Below are positions 26,664 through 35,649 of a stretch of 64,000 bases of DNA, piece by piece; the first letter of the stretch is position 1, and each line of letters begins with the position of its first letter. The DNA is from DATEPR01 sp963780635. GTDB lineage: Bacteria > Actinomycetota > Actinomycetes > Mycobacteriales > Pseudonocardiaceae. The position numbers and the translations under genes were made by a program. The DNA lies in the NCBI GenBank assembly GCA_963780635.1, contig CAWACW010000012.1, positions 620,001 to 684,000 on the forward strand, written 5' to 3'. The notes below the pieces were generated by a model. It ran no database searches, had not been told where the DNA came from, and was given only the letters and a program-made list of their open reading frames with translations.

Positions 26664-26949
26664 GTCATCCGTCGACCCCGCAGCCGCCGATCGCACCTGG
26701 CGAAACCCCACGTCAGCAAGTATGCGGCCAGTCAACCTCTCCGGCAAACACGGCCGCGCCGGCAGGCCGAGGCGCGTTCACTCTCACCGCTGTCGCCAAT
26801 GGACACGCGCGTTCGGCTTCGTACCGGACGACTACGGAGCGCAAGGCGAGGCTGCGGCGGTCGCGCTGGTCGATCGGATCCAGGCGTGGGCCGCCCATGC
26901 CCGCGGCGGACCACAGCCCACGTTTTCTCGGGCCTGTCGAGGCGACCGG

Positions 26950-27388
26950 GTGAAGTATCCGGCTGAAGGATATGCCGCATCGCTGGGGTGGATCCAGGTG
27001 GTCTGCATGACGGTCAAAGACGGCTCCGAGGCAGAGACCGAATGGATCGTGCCGGACATCGCACCCCGATATCGTGATGCGAGCATCCCGTACACGGTTT
27101 TCGGCATCGAGCCCGTCTTGTTCGACGCGCCGGCACACGGCGCGGCGAACGTGGAGTCTCGCCGGAGCCTTCCTCATCTACACACCCGACTGCCCGCTGA
27201 CGCCCGTCGTCGAACCACTGTGCGGGTTCAGTTGGGCCTACGACGTCGAGCAGGGCACGGTCCGGCCCAAGGAACTCCGCGCGACAGCGTTCGACGACTG
27301 GGTCGAGGCCAGGACCAGGCTCCAGACCCGGTTGCCCGGTTGGACGTTCGGCGGGGACAACCGGCAGCCGCCTGCCTTCGGCGGCTGA
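26950..27388 (+). pseudogene. Conserved actinobacterial protein of unknown function, frameshifted
   Basis: One frame reads KYPAEGYAASLGWIQVV, then WIVPDIAPRYRDASIPYTVF and FGIEPVLFDAPAHGAAN. At about 27151-27156 it runs out, and the frame one base later continues with SLAGAFLIYTPD, VVEPLCGFSWAYDVEQG and a final PGWTFGGD before the stop at 27388. The joined text matches a conserved hypothetical family I recognise by its YPAEGYAASLGW, FxxxTPD and LxGFSWxxDV stretches but whose function I do not know. Deleting one G at the junction restores the frame. The true start is uncertain: the frame is open further upstream, and the GTG at 26950 is only the conservative choice. Confidence 0.6.
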
Positions 27389-27435
27389 CGCGCGACTGCG
27401 CGCCGCTGTCGGGTCGCGTTGGTACGGTCCTGCGC

Positions 27436-27936
27436 ATGGTCAGAAGGGTGCCGCCCGATGGCGGCGAGAAGGAAAGTCTGCAGGCCGCGATGGATCGGCA
27501 TCGCGACGTCGTGCTGTGGAAACTGGAGGGTCTGACCGACGAGCAGCTACGCCGGCCGATGACGCCGTCCGGCACGAATCTGCTCGGCCTCGTGAAGCAC
27601 CTGGGGTCGGTCGAGTACGGCTGGTTCTGTGAGACGTTCGGACGCGAGTTCGAGCCGGTTCCGTTCGACGAGAACGTCCCGGATGCCGATCTGCGTATCG
27701 AGCCCGACGAGACGACCGAGGACATCGTCGCGTTCTATGGCCGGGCTCGGGCCGCGGCGGACAAGGTTGTCGCGGAGCTCGAGCTGGACACGATGGGTAT
27801 GGCTTGGTTCGGTGAACCTGTCTCCATGCGGTGGGTCATGATCCACATGCTGGAGGAGACCGCCCGGCATGCCGGGCACATGGACATCGTGCGCGAGTTG
27901 ATCGACGGGTCCGCCGGGGATCACAACAGGGAGTGA
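27436..27936 (+). CDS. DinB/DUF664 family protein
   Basis: This 166-residue four-helix-bundle protein is of the DinB/DUF664 group. The likely metal-binding histidines lie in LVKHLGSVEYGWF in helix 2 and in the last helix HMLEETARHAGHMDIVREL. Members include mycothiol- and bacillithiol-dependent transferases, so a thiol S-transferase role is possible in an actinomycete. Nothing in the sequence fixes the substrate. The ATG at 27436 follows the end of the frameshifted gene by 47 bases and both may share a transcript. Confidence 0.82.
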   Translation: MVRRVPPDGGEKESLQAAMDRHRDVVLWKLEGLTDEQLRRPMTPSGTNLLGLVKHLGSVEYGWFCETFGREFEPVPFDENVPDADLRIEPDETTEDIVAFYGRARAAADKVVAELELDTMGMAWFGEPVSMRWVMIHMLEETARHAGHMDIVRELIDGSAGDHNRE

Positions 27937-28113
27937 TCCCGAGTCCGGCACCCCAGTTCTGCCTGCCACTCCCTCGTCCCGGCCACACCGGACGCTGGAG
28001 GGTCCGGGTCAATCGGAATCCGCGGGTTCTCCCGAAGCGACGCGCAGCGCCATTGAGGCCGACCCTCCAGCATCGAACAATCAACAAAGACGAGTGGCAA
28101 CCGCACCCAAAGA

Positions 28114-29283
28114 TCAGACGAAAGCACTGAGCCCGGTAATGGCCCGCCCGGTGATCAGACTGTTGATCTCCCGGGTCCCCTCATACGAATAAATCGCCTC
28201 GGCGTCGGCGACGAACCGCCCGATCTGGTAATCGAGCACGATCCCGTTACCAGCGAACAACTCGCGCGCCCACCCCACGACCTCCCGCATCCGAGTCGTG
28301 GCGACGACCTTGGCCAGTGCCGAGTGCTCGTCCTGGTAGACCCCGTCGTCCTGCAGTTGAGCCAACCGCACCACGAGGCCCAGTGACGACGTCACGTTCC
28401 CGAGCATCCGCACCAGCAGGTCCTGCATCAGCTGGAACTTGGCGATCGGCCGCCCGAACTGCTCGCGTTCCTTGGCATAAGCCAGCGCCAGCTCGTAGGC
28501 GCCCATCATGACGCCAACGGCCTGCCATGCCACTCCCCCACGCGTTCTGCGCAGAATATCGGCCGTGTCGCGGAACCCGTGCGCACCGGAAAGCCGGTTG
28601 GCCTCCGGGACTCGGCACTCCGTCAGCGTGATGTCGGCGTTCTGCACGGTGCGGAGGGCGATCTTGTTCTCGATCTTGGTCGCCTCGAAACCGGGCGTGT
28701 CCTTCTCGATCACGAAACCGAGGACGTTGTTCTCCTCGTCCCTGGCCCAGATGACCACCAGATCAGCGAACGTGGCGTTGCCGATCCAGCGTTTCCGTCC
28801 GTTGAGCACCCACTCGTCGCCCTCGCGGCGAGCCGTGGTGCGCAGGCCGGCAGCGACGTCGGAACCGCCCTCGGGTTCGGTGAGACCGAACGCGCCGATC
28901 TTCGTCATCGCCGCCATGTCGGGCATCCAGCGCTCCTGCTGCTCATCGCTGCCGCAGGACGCGATGCTGCCCATGGCCAACCCGCTGTGCACACCGAAGA
29001 ACGTCGCCATCGACGGATCGACCCGGTTCATCTCCAACGCCAGAAAACCGGTCAGCAAGCTGCGCGCACCCCGGTACGCCAGGCCCGCGATGTCCAGCTC
29101 GGCGAATCCCTTGATCAGCTGATGCGGGAACTCGGCGCGTGACCAGGCGTCGTTCGCGATCGGCGCGACCTGCTCCACGAGGAACGTGCGCGTGCGGAGC
29201 ACGATGTCACGTTCCTCGTCGGTGAGCAGCGCGTGAAAGTCGTAGAAATCGCCGGTATTCGAAAATTCAGCCATAGACGTCAT
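28114..29283 (-). CDS. Acyl-CoA dehydrogenase, glutaryl-CoA dehydrogenase-like
   Basis: This 389-residue flavoenzyme contains FGLTEPEGGSDVA and NGRKRWIGNATFAD (FAD and substrate loops) and ends with SYEGTREINSLITGRAITG. That ending matches the catalytic-glutamate region of glutaryl-CoA dehydrogenases (YEGTHDI...GRAITG) better than straight-chain acyl-CoA dehydrogenases. It would oxidise, and perhaps decarboxylate, a glutaryl-CoA-like thioester from lysine or tryptophan breakdown. The ATG at 29283 overlaps the DUF3040 stop as ATGA with GGGAA upstream, so I prefer it to the ATG at 29274. It is the last gene of a three-gene unit. Confidence 0.85.
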   Translation of the reverse strand: MTSMAEFSNTGDFYDFHALLTDEERDIVLRTRTFLVEQVAPIANDAWSRAEFPHQLIKGFAELDIAGLAYRGARSLLTGFLALEMNRVDPSMATFFGVHSGLAMGSIASCGSDEQQERWMPDMAAMTKIGAFGLTEPEGGSDVAAGLRTTARREGDEWVLNGRKRWIGNATFADLVVIWARDEENNVLGFVIEKDTPGFEATKIENKIALRTVQNADITLTECRVPEANRLSGAHGFRDTADILRRTRGGVAWQAVGVMMGAYELALAYAKEREQFGRPIAKFQLMQDLLVRMLGNVTSSLGLVVRLAQLQDDGVYQDEHSALAKVVATTRMREVVGWARELFAGNGIVLDYQIGRFVADAEAIYSYEGTREINSLITGRAITGLSAFV

Positions 29284-29675
29284 GATTCCCGTGCGGCAGG
29301 CTTTCCGCCGCTCGGGTGCGTCGCCCGATGGTAGGCAACCGCCATCATCACCGGAGGTATCGGCAGCGCGCACACCGCGACGATCGCCAGCGTCGAGAGG
29401 CCAAGCCCCACCGCCACGGCCAGCAGTACGGGCACCGCCACGAGCAACGCGAACGCGATCAGCACACCCGCCTTGGCCAGCCTCGATGCGCCGTTCAGTG
29501 CCGCACCGGGACGGCGCACCCGCACGCCCCAGCACTGCATCCGCCGCCAGGCCGTCGTCCGCTTCGACCCGAGGACCTCCATCATGGCCACCAAGCGGCG
29601 GTCCCCGGACAGCTCACGCTCGATCTGCGCCAGCTGTCGCTGCTCGTAGAGGGAGAAGTCGCTGGAGAAGTCCAT
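29280..29675 (-). CDS. DUF3040 membrane protein
   Basis: This 131-residue protein opens with FSLYEQRQLAQIERELSGD, the DUF3040 signature, a short amphipathic region found near the start of these actinobacterial membrane proteins. Two hydrophobic segments follow at about residues 70-115 (VLIAFALLVAVPVLLAVAVG and LSTLAIVAVCALPIPPVMMA). The function is unknown. The ATG at 29675 gives the family start and lies five bases after the preceding gene. Its stop overlaps the acyl-CoA dehydrogenase start. Confidence 0.8.
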   Translation of the reverse strand: MDFSSDFSLYEQRQLAQIERELSGDRRLVAMMEVLGSKRTTAWRRMQCWGVRVRRPGAALNGASRLAKAGVLIAFALLVAVPVLLAVAVGLGLSTLAIVAVCALPIPPVMMAVAYHRATHPSGGKPAARES

Positions 29676-29680
29676 TCGCC

Positions 29681-30145
29681 TCACCCCACCCGCTCGCCGC
29701 CGGGACCCACGATCGGACCCTCTGCCGACGGATCCACAACGGGTCGAATCCGCAGTCCGCCACTGTCCTCGGGTTCCCGGAACGGTTCCCGGAACCCGTT
29801 GTGCGGACCTTCTGCCTCTGCCGCGAGTGCCTCGTCGCGTCGCCTGTTGATCTGCACCAATGCCACCCCGTACACGCCGGCCAAGATCACCAGCAGTATG
29901 CCCAACTGCACGAGGAAGCGGGTCTGGGGATCCGAGCCGACCGACAGCACGGAGATCAATGCGACCAGACCCAAGCACAAGATGTGGAACAGCGCTGCGA
30001 CCAGGCTGGCGGCGGGTCCCGCCGAGGCGCGCTCCGCCGGCACAGCACCGGCTAGGTAGCGGCGGCCACTCCTGATCAACAACTGTCCGACGGCGATTAT
30101 GACAACGACACCGACGACGATGAACAACACTCTCTCGGAGTCCAT
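29681..30145 (-). CDS. Small membrane protein of unknown function
   Basis: This 154-residue protein has three predicted membrane segments (VLFIVVGVVVIIAVGQLLI, SLVAALFHILCLGLVALI, LGILLVILAGVYGVALV) and a polar, proline- and glycine-rich C-terminal tail of about 45 residues on one side of the membrane. I do not recognise the family. The ATG at 30145 has AAGGAG at the right distance. It begins a three-gene unit with DUF3040 and the acyl-CoA dehydrogenase, but the link between membrane proteins and the enzyme is unclear. Confidence 0.7.
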   Translation of the reverse strand: MDSERVLFIVVGVVVIIAVGQLLIRSGRRYLAGAVPAERASAGPAASLVAALFHILCLGLVALISVLSVGSDPQTRFLVQLGILLVILAGVYGVALVQINRRRDEALAAEAEGPHNGFREPFREPEDSGGLRIRPVVDPSAEGPIVGPGGERVG

Positions 30146-30275
30146 GCCGACCAGCTCCTTCCGATGCCCACGGGGGGTGTACCCCCGGTCACCGGAGAGA
30201 AACCAAGCCGAAACCCACACGGGGACGGGGGCACCGGCGGCCCGGTGCCCCCGCGTCCGTCACCCCGTCACCCCG

Positions 30276-31769
30276 TCAGCTCGTCGGCTGGGAAGCGGGT
30301 GCGACGGGCTCGATCTCGTCGTCGTCCAGCGCGCCCTCCTCGCCCAGCATCGACCCGATCCGCGCGATGGCCTCCGGCTTGCGGGCCTTGAGCATGAACA
30401 CCACGATCAGCCCGACGATGATCCACGCCACCGTGATGTACGGCGTCGCGTTCAGCGGGCTGGGCGGCGTCGGGTAGATCGACCCGTACAGGGCCGCGGC
30501 GAACAGGATCACGCCTGCCGCGGGCACCAGCAGGTGCGCCACGACGTTGTACTTCGCGTGGGTGCGTTTGAAGAACACAGCGCCGCCGACCAGCAGTCCG
30601 ATGTAGACGACGATGATGGCCAAAGTGCCCAGCGTGGCGAAGAAGTAGTACACCGTGGTGGGCTGCCCACCGAGGTCGTCGGTGCCGAGGAAGAAGCCGA
30701 CGACGGCGGCCATGACCGTGCTCACCACGGCCACGGTGATCGTCGCGTTCGCCGGTGTCTGGTACTTCGGGTGGGTCTTGCCCAGCCACGACGAGAGCAC
30801 GCCCTCACGGCCCATCGCGTACAGCGTCCGGGTGCCCGCCGTGGCGCAGCCGACGCAGACGAAGAACGCGGACAGCAGGGCACCGATCTCGACCAGCGTG
30901 CCCACCGGGCCGCCGACGAACAGCGTGGCGATGGTCTTCAGGGCGAAGCTGTCGCTGCCGAACTTCGCGCCGTTGTCCACGCCGAAGCCGATCGCCATGG
31001 AGTACGTCGTCCACAGGTAGAACACGATCGCGAAGCCGACGGACGCGATGACCGCGATCGGGATGGCCTTGCGCGGATTGGCGGTCTCCTCACCGAAGTC
31101 GGCCGCGGTCTCGAAGCCGATGTAGGAGGTGATGCCCAGGATGATGCCGTAGAAGACGCCGGAGAAGCCGCCCTTGACGGTGTGGCCGAAGGTGAAGGGC
31201 GCCAACGTGTTGCCGTGCGCACCGCCCTTGGCCGTCGTCACGATGTTCACGATCAGGATCACCAGCACGGTCAGGCCGCCGACGACCAGTTGCAGCCGCG
31301 TGGTCACCTTGATCCGCACGATGGACAGCACCACCAGCAGCGCCATGCCGACGATGAAGATCGGGAACCACCAGTTGATCGACAGGTGCAGCAGGTCGGT
31401 GGCCAGGAACGCGACACCGGCCATCGTCATCGGCACGAAGCAGACCAGGCCGAACGCGTAGAGCCAGCCGGCCATGAACCCGGCCGGTTTGCCCAGGCTG
31501 CGGCTGGCGTAGGTGTAGGCGTAGCCCGCGGACGCCATCCGCCGGGTGAACCCGACGACGACGAACGCCAGTGCCAGGCAGGCGATGCCCCCGAGCAGGA
31601 ACGCCAGCGGCGTCGAGCCGCCCGCGATCAGCGCGACCCCGGGCACGTTGAGCAGCATCGCCATGCCGGGGGCGAGGATGGAGATCGAAATGGCGACGGC
31701 GTCGACAGTCGACAGCGAGCCCTTGGCCAGGCGCTGCGCCGGCGGGGGCGTGGGTTGGATGCTTGCCAT
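30276..31769 (-). CDS. APC-family amino acid/amine permease
   Basis: This 497-residue permease has about 12 hydrophobic segments and the APC superfamily pattern: AISISILAPGMAMLLNVPG in helix 1, SAGYAYTYASRSLGKPAGFM near helix 3, and GFETAADFGEETANPRKAIP in the loop after helix 6. It should import an amino acid or amine with protons or by exchange. The ATG at 31769 has GGAG upstream. It is the last gene of the AsnC/ligase/Dabb/permease unit, so its substrate is probably what the glutamine-synthetase-like enzyme acts on. It is followed by an acidic C-terminal tail. Confidence 0.88.
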   Translation of the reverse strand: MASIQPTPPPAQRLAKGSLSTVDAVAISISILAPGMAMLLNVPGVALIAGGSTPLAFLLGGIACLALAFVVVGFTRRMASAGYAYTYASRSLGKPAGFMAGWLYAFGLVCFVPMTMAGVAFLATDLLHLSINWWFPIFIVGMALLVVLSIVRIKVTTRLQLVVGGLTVLVILIVNIVTTAKGGAHGNTLAPFTFGHTVKGGFSGVFYGIILGITSYIGFETAADFGEETANPRKAIPIAVIASVGFAIVFYLWTTYSMAIGFGVDNGAKFGSDSFALKTIATLFVGGPVGTLVEIGALLSAFFVCVGCATAGTRTLYAMGREGVLSSWLGKTHPKYQTPANATITVAVVSTVMAAVVGFFLGTDDLGGQPTTVYYFFATLGTLAIIVVYIGLLVGGAVFFKRTHAKYNVVAHLLVPAAGVILFAAALYGSIYPTPPSPLNATPYITVAWIIVGLIVVFMLKARKPEAIARIGSMLGEEGALDDDEIEPVAPASQPTS

Positions 31770-31797
31770 CGGTGCTCCACAAGAACGGACGCGGCCG

Positions 31798-32121
31798 TCA
31801 GTCGCCCACCAGGACGGTGCGGTCGGTCAGGTGATAGTCGAAGGCCAGCGGTGTGCACGAATGGTCGAGCACCCAGCGGAGAAACCGCTGGTGCACCGGA
31901 TGGCCCTGGTACGCGCGAAGCGTGTCCTCGTCGTCGAACTCCATGTAGAGCAGGTACTGGTAACCACGGGTCCGCTCACCGGTGAGGTCGGTGCCGAACC
32001 GCAGCGCCTTGATGCCGGGGATGACGCCCGGCCATGCCTCGATCTGGCCGCGCATGTCGGCAGCGTCGGCGTCGGAGAGCTCCTCGGGGTAGCTGAAGAG
32101 CACGATGTGCTGCAACGTCAT
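31798..32121 (-). CDS. Dabb (stress-responsive A/B barrel) domain protein
   Basis: This 107-residue single-domain protein is of the Dabb type, a dimeric ferredoxin-like alpha+beta barrel. It opens with LQHIVLFSYPEELSD and continues with GYQYLLYMEFDDEDTLRAYQ and HPVHQRFLRWV. Family members range from small-molecule-binding proteins to cyclases in polyketide and cannabinoid-like pathways, and many are uncharacterised. Here it lies 17 bases after the ligase gene and 28 before the permease, so it probably helps the same pathway, perhaps by binding or converting an intermediate. Confidence 0.8.
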   Translation of the reverse strand: MTLQHIVLFSYPEELSDADAADMRGQIEAWPGVIPGIKALRFGTDLTGERTRGYQYLLYMEFDDEDTLRAYQGHPVHQRFLRWVLDHSCTPLAFDYHLTDRTVLVGD

Positions 32122-32138
32122 GTGGCCGTCTCTCCCGG

Positions 32139-33668
32139 TCAGTAGAACTCGAAGTACTCACGCATCTGCCACGCCGCGGCGGCAGCGTCCTTGTCGTCCG
32201 CGTCGGCCAGCGCCGCGTCGTATCTGGCCACCTCGGAGCGCTTCATCATCAGGTAGTAGTCCACGAACCCGCTGCCGAAGCGCTCCCGGTACAGCGGGTC
32301 GGAGTCCAGTGCGTCCAGCGAGTCGCCCAGCGTCATGGGCAGCGGGGGCACGTCGGCGGCGTACGGGTCGGACTCGATGGCGGGCGGCGGGACCAGCCCG
32401 CGCTCGATGCCGTCCAGCCCGGCGGCCAGGTCGGCCGCGAGGTACAGGTAGGGGTTGGCGGCCGGTTCGCCGAGCCGGTTCTCCAGGTGGGTGCCCGGGT
32501 CACCGGGGCCGCCCTGCACCCGGACCAGCGCGCCGCGGTTCTCCACGGCCCAGCAGATCCGGTCCGGCGCGAACGAGTACGGCGCGAACCGCGTGTAGCC
32601 GTTGATGGTGGGCGTGGCGATCGCGGTCATCGCCGGGGCATGTGCCAGCAGGCCTGCGACGTAGGAACGGCCGGCCGGGGACAGCACGTCGTCAGCGGAC
32701 TGGAAGATGTTGGTGCCCTCGGCGTCGACCAGGGAGCTGTGCAGATGCCAGCCGGAGGCGAAGAAGTTGGGCAGCGCGGGCTTGCACATGAAGCTGGCCA
32801 GCAGGCCACGGCGGGCGCACAGCTGCTTGACCGCGGAGCGGAACAGGATCATCGAATCGGCACCGGTCAGGCCCGCGACCGGGGAGAAGCTGAACTCCAT
32901 CTGCCCCGGACCCCACTCGTCCTCCATCGCCCTGGGCATCAGGCCGATGGCGCCGAGGTTGTCCCGCAGGTCGGTGAGCACGTCGTTCACCGAGTCCAGC
33001 CGGACCTCGGACAGGTACTGGTAGCCCAGCTCGAACGGTTCCACCACGGGTGTGGCGGCGGGTTGGCTGGTGTCGGTCAGGCCGATGCCCGGGTTCACCT
33101 TCCGGGTGATGTAGAACTCGACCTCCAGCCCGGTCACGTAGGTGTGGCCGCGCTCGGCGGCGACGGCGAGTTGGTCGCGCAGGATGCGGCGCGGGTCCAG
33201 CGGTACCGGGCGGCCACTGGAGAAGTAGGCGTCGCACAGCATCCAGGCGGTCCGATCCGCCCACGGCAGCACGCGGAAGGTCGTCGGGTCGGGCACGATC
33301 ACGACGTCCGGGAAGCCGGTGAACTCCTCGATGCCGAACCCGCCGCCCGCGGCGAACGCGGGCGGGAAGACGAAGTTGCCGGTGTCCATGCTGTAGATGG
33401 CGCCGGAGAAGTCGACGCCGTTGGTCAGCGCGGCGATGGCGGCGTGCGCGGACAGGAACTTGGCCCGAGGCGAGCCGTGCTGGTCCACCACGATCACGCG
33501 CACCGTCGTGATGCCGTACTCGTTGATCCGCTCGATCACCTCGGCGGCCGCGGCCTGCTGCTGCGGCGTGTGCAACCCGTGCTCGGCGACGAACCCCCGC
33601 CTGCCGATGCCCGCTGTCGCCGCTGGTGAGCTGGCTGATGAAGCGTCCATGCCTGTCCCTTCAGTCAT
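32139..33668 (-). CDS. Glutamine-synthetase-like gamma-glutamyl ligase
   Basis: This 509-residue protein has the glutamine synthetase catalytic fold. GLEVEFYI and QMEFSFSP supply metal-binding glutamates, WHLHSSL is the ATP/metal histidine strand, and NGYTRFAPYSFAP, WAVENRGALVRV and HLENRLGEPAANPYLYLAA follow in order. The changes from true GlnA (WHLHSSL in place of the usual GMHVHQS, no adenylylation loop) and the operon point to a gamma-glutamyl-amine or -amino-acid ligase such as PuuA, IpuC or GlnA4 types. ATG 33668 overlaps the AsnC stop as ATGA, so regulator and enzyme are coupled. The acceptor amine cannot be read from sequence. Confidence 0.83.
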   Translation of the reverse strand: MTEGTGMDASSASSPAATAGIGRRGFVAEHGLHTPQQQAAAAEVIERINEYGITTVRVIVVDQHGSPRAKFLSAHAAIAALTNGVDFSGAIYSMDTGNFVFPPAFAAGGGFGIEEFTGFPDVVIVPDPTTFRVLPWADRTAWMLCDAYFSSGRPVPLDPRRILRDQLAVAAERGHTYVTGLEVEFYITRKVNPGIGLTDTSQPAATPVVEPFELGYQYLSEVRLDSVNDVLTDLRDNLGAIGLMPRAMEDEWGPGQMEFSFSPVAGLTGADSMILFRSAVKQLCARRGLLASFMCKPALPNFFASGWHLHSSLVDAEGTNIFQSADDVLSPAGRSYVAGLLAHAPAMTAIATPTINGYTRFAPYSFAPDRICWAVENRGALVRVQGGPGDPGTHLENRLGEPAANPYLYLAADLAAGLDGIERGLVPPPAIESDPYAADVPPLPMTLGDSLDALDSDPLYRERFGSGFVDYYLMMKRSEVARYDAALADADDKDAAAAAWQMREYFEFY

Positions 33669-34279
33669 CCGGCCGCTCCCGTCTCACCGGGGCCGGACGC
33701 GCGCGCGATCATGTCGGCGAGCAGTTCGCTGGCCGTGTTCTTGGGCTTCATCTCGGCGATGGTCAGTGAGGTCTCGGTGCGCTGGATGCCCTCGATCTGC
33801 CACACGGAGTTGATCAGCAGGTCGCGCAGGTGGGTGTGGTCGCGCACGCGCACCCGGACGAGCATGTCGAAATCGCCGGTGACGAGCATGACCTCGTCGA
33901 CCTCGGGCAGCGCGGCCAGCCGGGCCATGATCGTGCCCTGCTCGTGGCCCTGCACGGCGGTGACCGTGAGGTAGACGATGGTCGGGTAGCCAAGGGCGCT
34001 CCAGTCCAGCCGCACGCCGTAGCCGGTGATCACGCCCTGCCGGTGCAGCCGGGCCAGCCGGTCGGCCACCGCGGGCGGCGACATGCCCAGTTCACGGGCC
34101 AGGCTGCGCTGCGAGATGCGGGCGTCATCGGACAGCAACAGGAGCAGGCGCAGGTCGACGGTGTCCAGCGCGACACGCTCCGAGGGCGCGGCCGCGTACC
34201 CACCGATCGAACCGAGTGGCTTGACCGGCGGGGTGGCCTCCTCGTTCTGCGCACCCACTGTCACATTCGCCTCACTCAC
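33665..34279 (-). CDS. Lrp/AsnC family regulator
   Basis: This 204-residue protein has an N-terminal helix-turn-helix (LDTVDLRLLLLLSDDARISQ, ELGMSPPAVADRLARLHRQG) and a C-terminal RAM ligand domain (VYLTVTAVQGHEQGT, VMLVTGDFDMLVRVRVRD). An unusual 35-residue polar leader precedes the usual family start. The gene begins with GTG at 34279, first in the operon with ligase, Dabb protein and permease, and is divergent from the aminotransferase operon. It probably senses an amino acid or amine and controls both units, and itself, from the 111-base gap. Confidence 0.88.
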   Translation of the reverse strand: MSEANVTVGAQNEEATPPVKPLGSIGGYAAAPSERVALDTVDLRLLLLLSDDARISQRSLARELGMSPPAVADRLARLHRQGVITGYGVRLDWSALGYPTIVYLTVTAVQGHEQGTIMARLAALPEVDEVMLVTGDFDMLVRVRVRDHTHLRDLLINSVWQIEGIQRTETSLTIAEMKPKNTASELLADMIARASGPGETGAAG

Positions 34280-34316
34280 TTGTCACATGCGCGAAATCGG
34301 GCCACAATCGCCTGCA

Positions 34317-34324
34317 TTACGTAA
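34317..34324. promoter_or_regulatory. Candidate AsnC-type operator
   Basis: The palindrome TTACGTAA sits in the gap between the divergent regulator and aminotransferase genes. Lrp/AsnC boxes are short A/T-rich palindromes, so this is a reasonable candidate, but eight bases are not conclusive. Confidence 0.35.
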
Positions 34325-34390
34325 GGTGGTGGCGGCTAGTTTCCTGCCATCTGTAAAAGGTGTCAAGCGCAGCGATCGGGAGACCTCACC

Positions 34391-35635
34391 ATGGGCAACC
34401 TGGCCGGACAGGCCGTGCGGGACGTGTCGGGCGATGGGCGGCCGTCGGTGGACTGGGCAGCCCGGCTGTCCCACCGGGCGAACACCCAGCCGGATGTACT
34501 CGGCGGCATCCTGGCGCTGGTCAACGCTCGCGGCGTGATCAACTTCTCCGGCGGGTTCCCGGAGCCGGACCTGTTTCCCACCGACGTGCTCGGGGAGATC
34601 GCCCACCGGCTCGTCGAGCAGGACGCCGCGGTCGCGCTTCAGTACGCGCCCAGTGAGGGCATCGAGAGCACCCGGCAGGCCATCGCCGACCGGATCGCCG
34701 AGACCGACGGCCTGCGGCCCGCCGACAGCGAGCTGATGATCACCAGTGGCGGCATCGACGGCGTCACGCTGGTGGCGAAGGCGATGCTCGACCCTGGTGA
34801 CGTGGTGGCCGTCGAGGAGCCCAGCTACCTGGGCGCGGTGGCCGGCTTCGCCGCGTTCGACCCGGTGCTGCGCGGTGTGCCGATGGACGCCGACGGCCTG
34901 GACGTGGACGCGTTCGCGGCCATGCTGGCCACTGATGCGACCCCGCCGAAGCTGATCTACACGATCCCGGATTTCCAGAACCCCAGCGGCCGGACGCTGT
35001 CGGTGGACCGCAGGCAGGCGCTGGTCGACCTGTGCCGGCGCCACGGCGTGCTGATCGTCGAGGACGTCGCCTACAGCCAGCTCGCGTTCGACCCGACGCC
35101 GCGGCCCACGCTGTGGTCGCTCGGCCCGGACGTGGTGGTCCAACTGGGCACGTTCTCCAAGGTGTTCTTCCCCGGCGTGCGGCTGGGCTGGGCGGCCGGG
35201 CCTGCCGCGATCGTCGGCCAGCTGTCGGTGAACAAGCAGAACTCCGACCAGTGCGCGGGGGCGCTGGGCCAGCGGATGCTGGAGGAGTTCCTGCGCGGCC
35301 GCCACCTGGACACGCACCTGCCGCGTGCCCGCGCTCTGTACCGGCGGCGCGGCGAGGCGATGGCGACCGCGCTGCGGACGCATCTGGCCGATCTGGGCAC
35401 CTGGACCGTGCCGCACGGCGGGTTCTTCAGCTGGGTCCGCGTGCCCGGTGTGGACACCACGACCCTGGCCGACGCGGCCCGCGCGGCATCCGTAGCGTTC
35501 GTGCCCGGTGCCGGGTTCTTCAGCGAACACCCCGACCGCGAGTACCTGCGGCTGTCCTACAGCCGGGTCTCCGAGGCCGACATCGACACCGGGATAGCGC
35601 GGCTCGCCGCTGCCGTCCGTTCCGCCCGCAACTGA
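34391..35635 (+). CDS. PLP-dependent aminotransferase, class I/II
   Basis: This 414-residue fold-type I enzyme resembles 2-aminoadipate and broad aromatic/branched aminotransferases. INFSGGFPEPDLFP opens the domain, ITSGGIDGVTLVAKAMLDPG supplies the phosphate-binding region, YTIPDFQNPSG the substrate and PLP contacts, and LGTFSKVFFPGVRLGW carries the PLP lysine. No GntR DNA-binding domain is present, so it is not a MocR regulator. The ATG at 34391 has GGGAG upstream. It begins a four-gene operon divergent from the AsnC regulator and probably removes an amino group from an intermediate of that pathway. Confidence 0.9.
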   Translation: MGNLAGQAVRDVSGDGRPSVDWAARLSHRANTQPDVLGGILALVNARGVINFSGGFPEPDLFPTDVLGEIAHRLVEQDAAVALQYAPSEGIESTRQAIADRIAETDGLRPADSELMITSGGIDGVTLVAKAMLDPGDVVAVEEPSYLGAVAGFAAFDPVLRGVPMDADGLDVDAFAAMLATDATPPKLIYTIPDFQNPSGRTLSVDRRQALVDLCRRHGVLIVEDVAYSQLAFDPTPRPTLWSLGPDVVVQLGTFSKVFFPGVRLGWAAGPAAIVGQLSVNKQNSDQCAGALGQRMLEEFLRGRHLDTHLPRARALYRRRGEAMATALRTHLADLGTWTVPHGGFFSWVRVPGVDTTTLADAARAASVAFVPGAGFFSEHPDREYLRLSYSRVSEADIDTGIARLAAAVRSARN

Positions 35636-35649
35636 CTCCAGGAGGCCAC

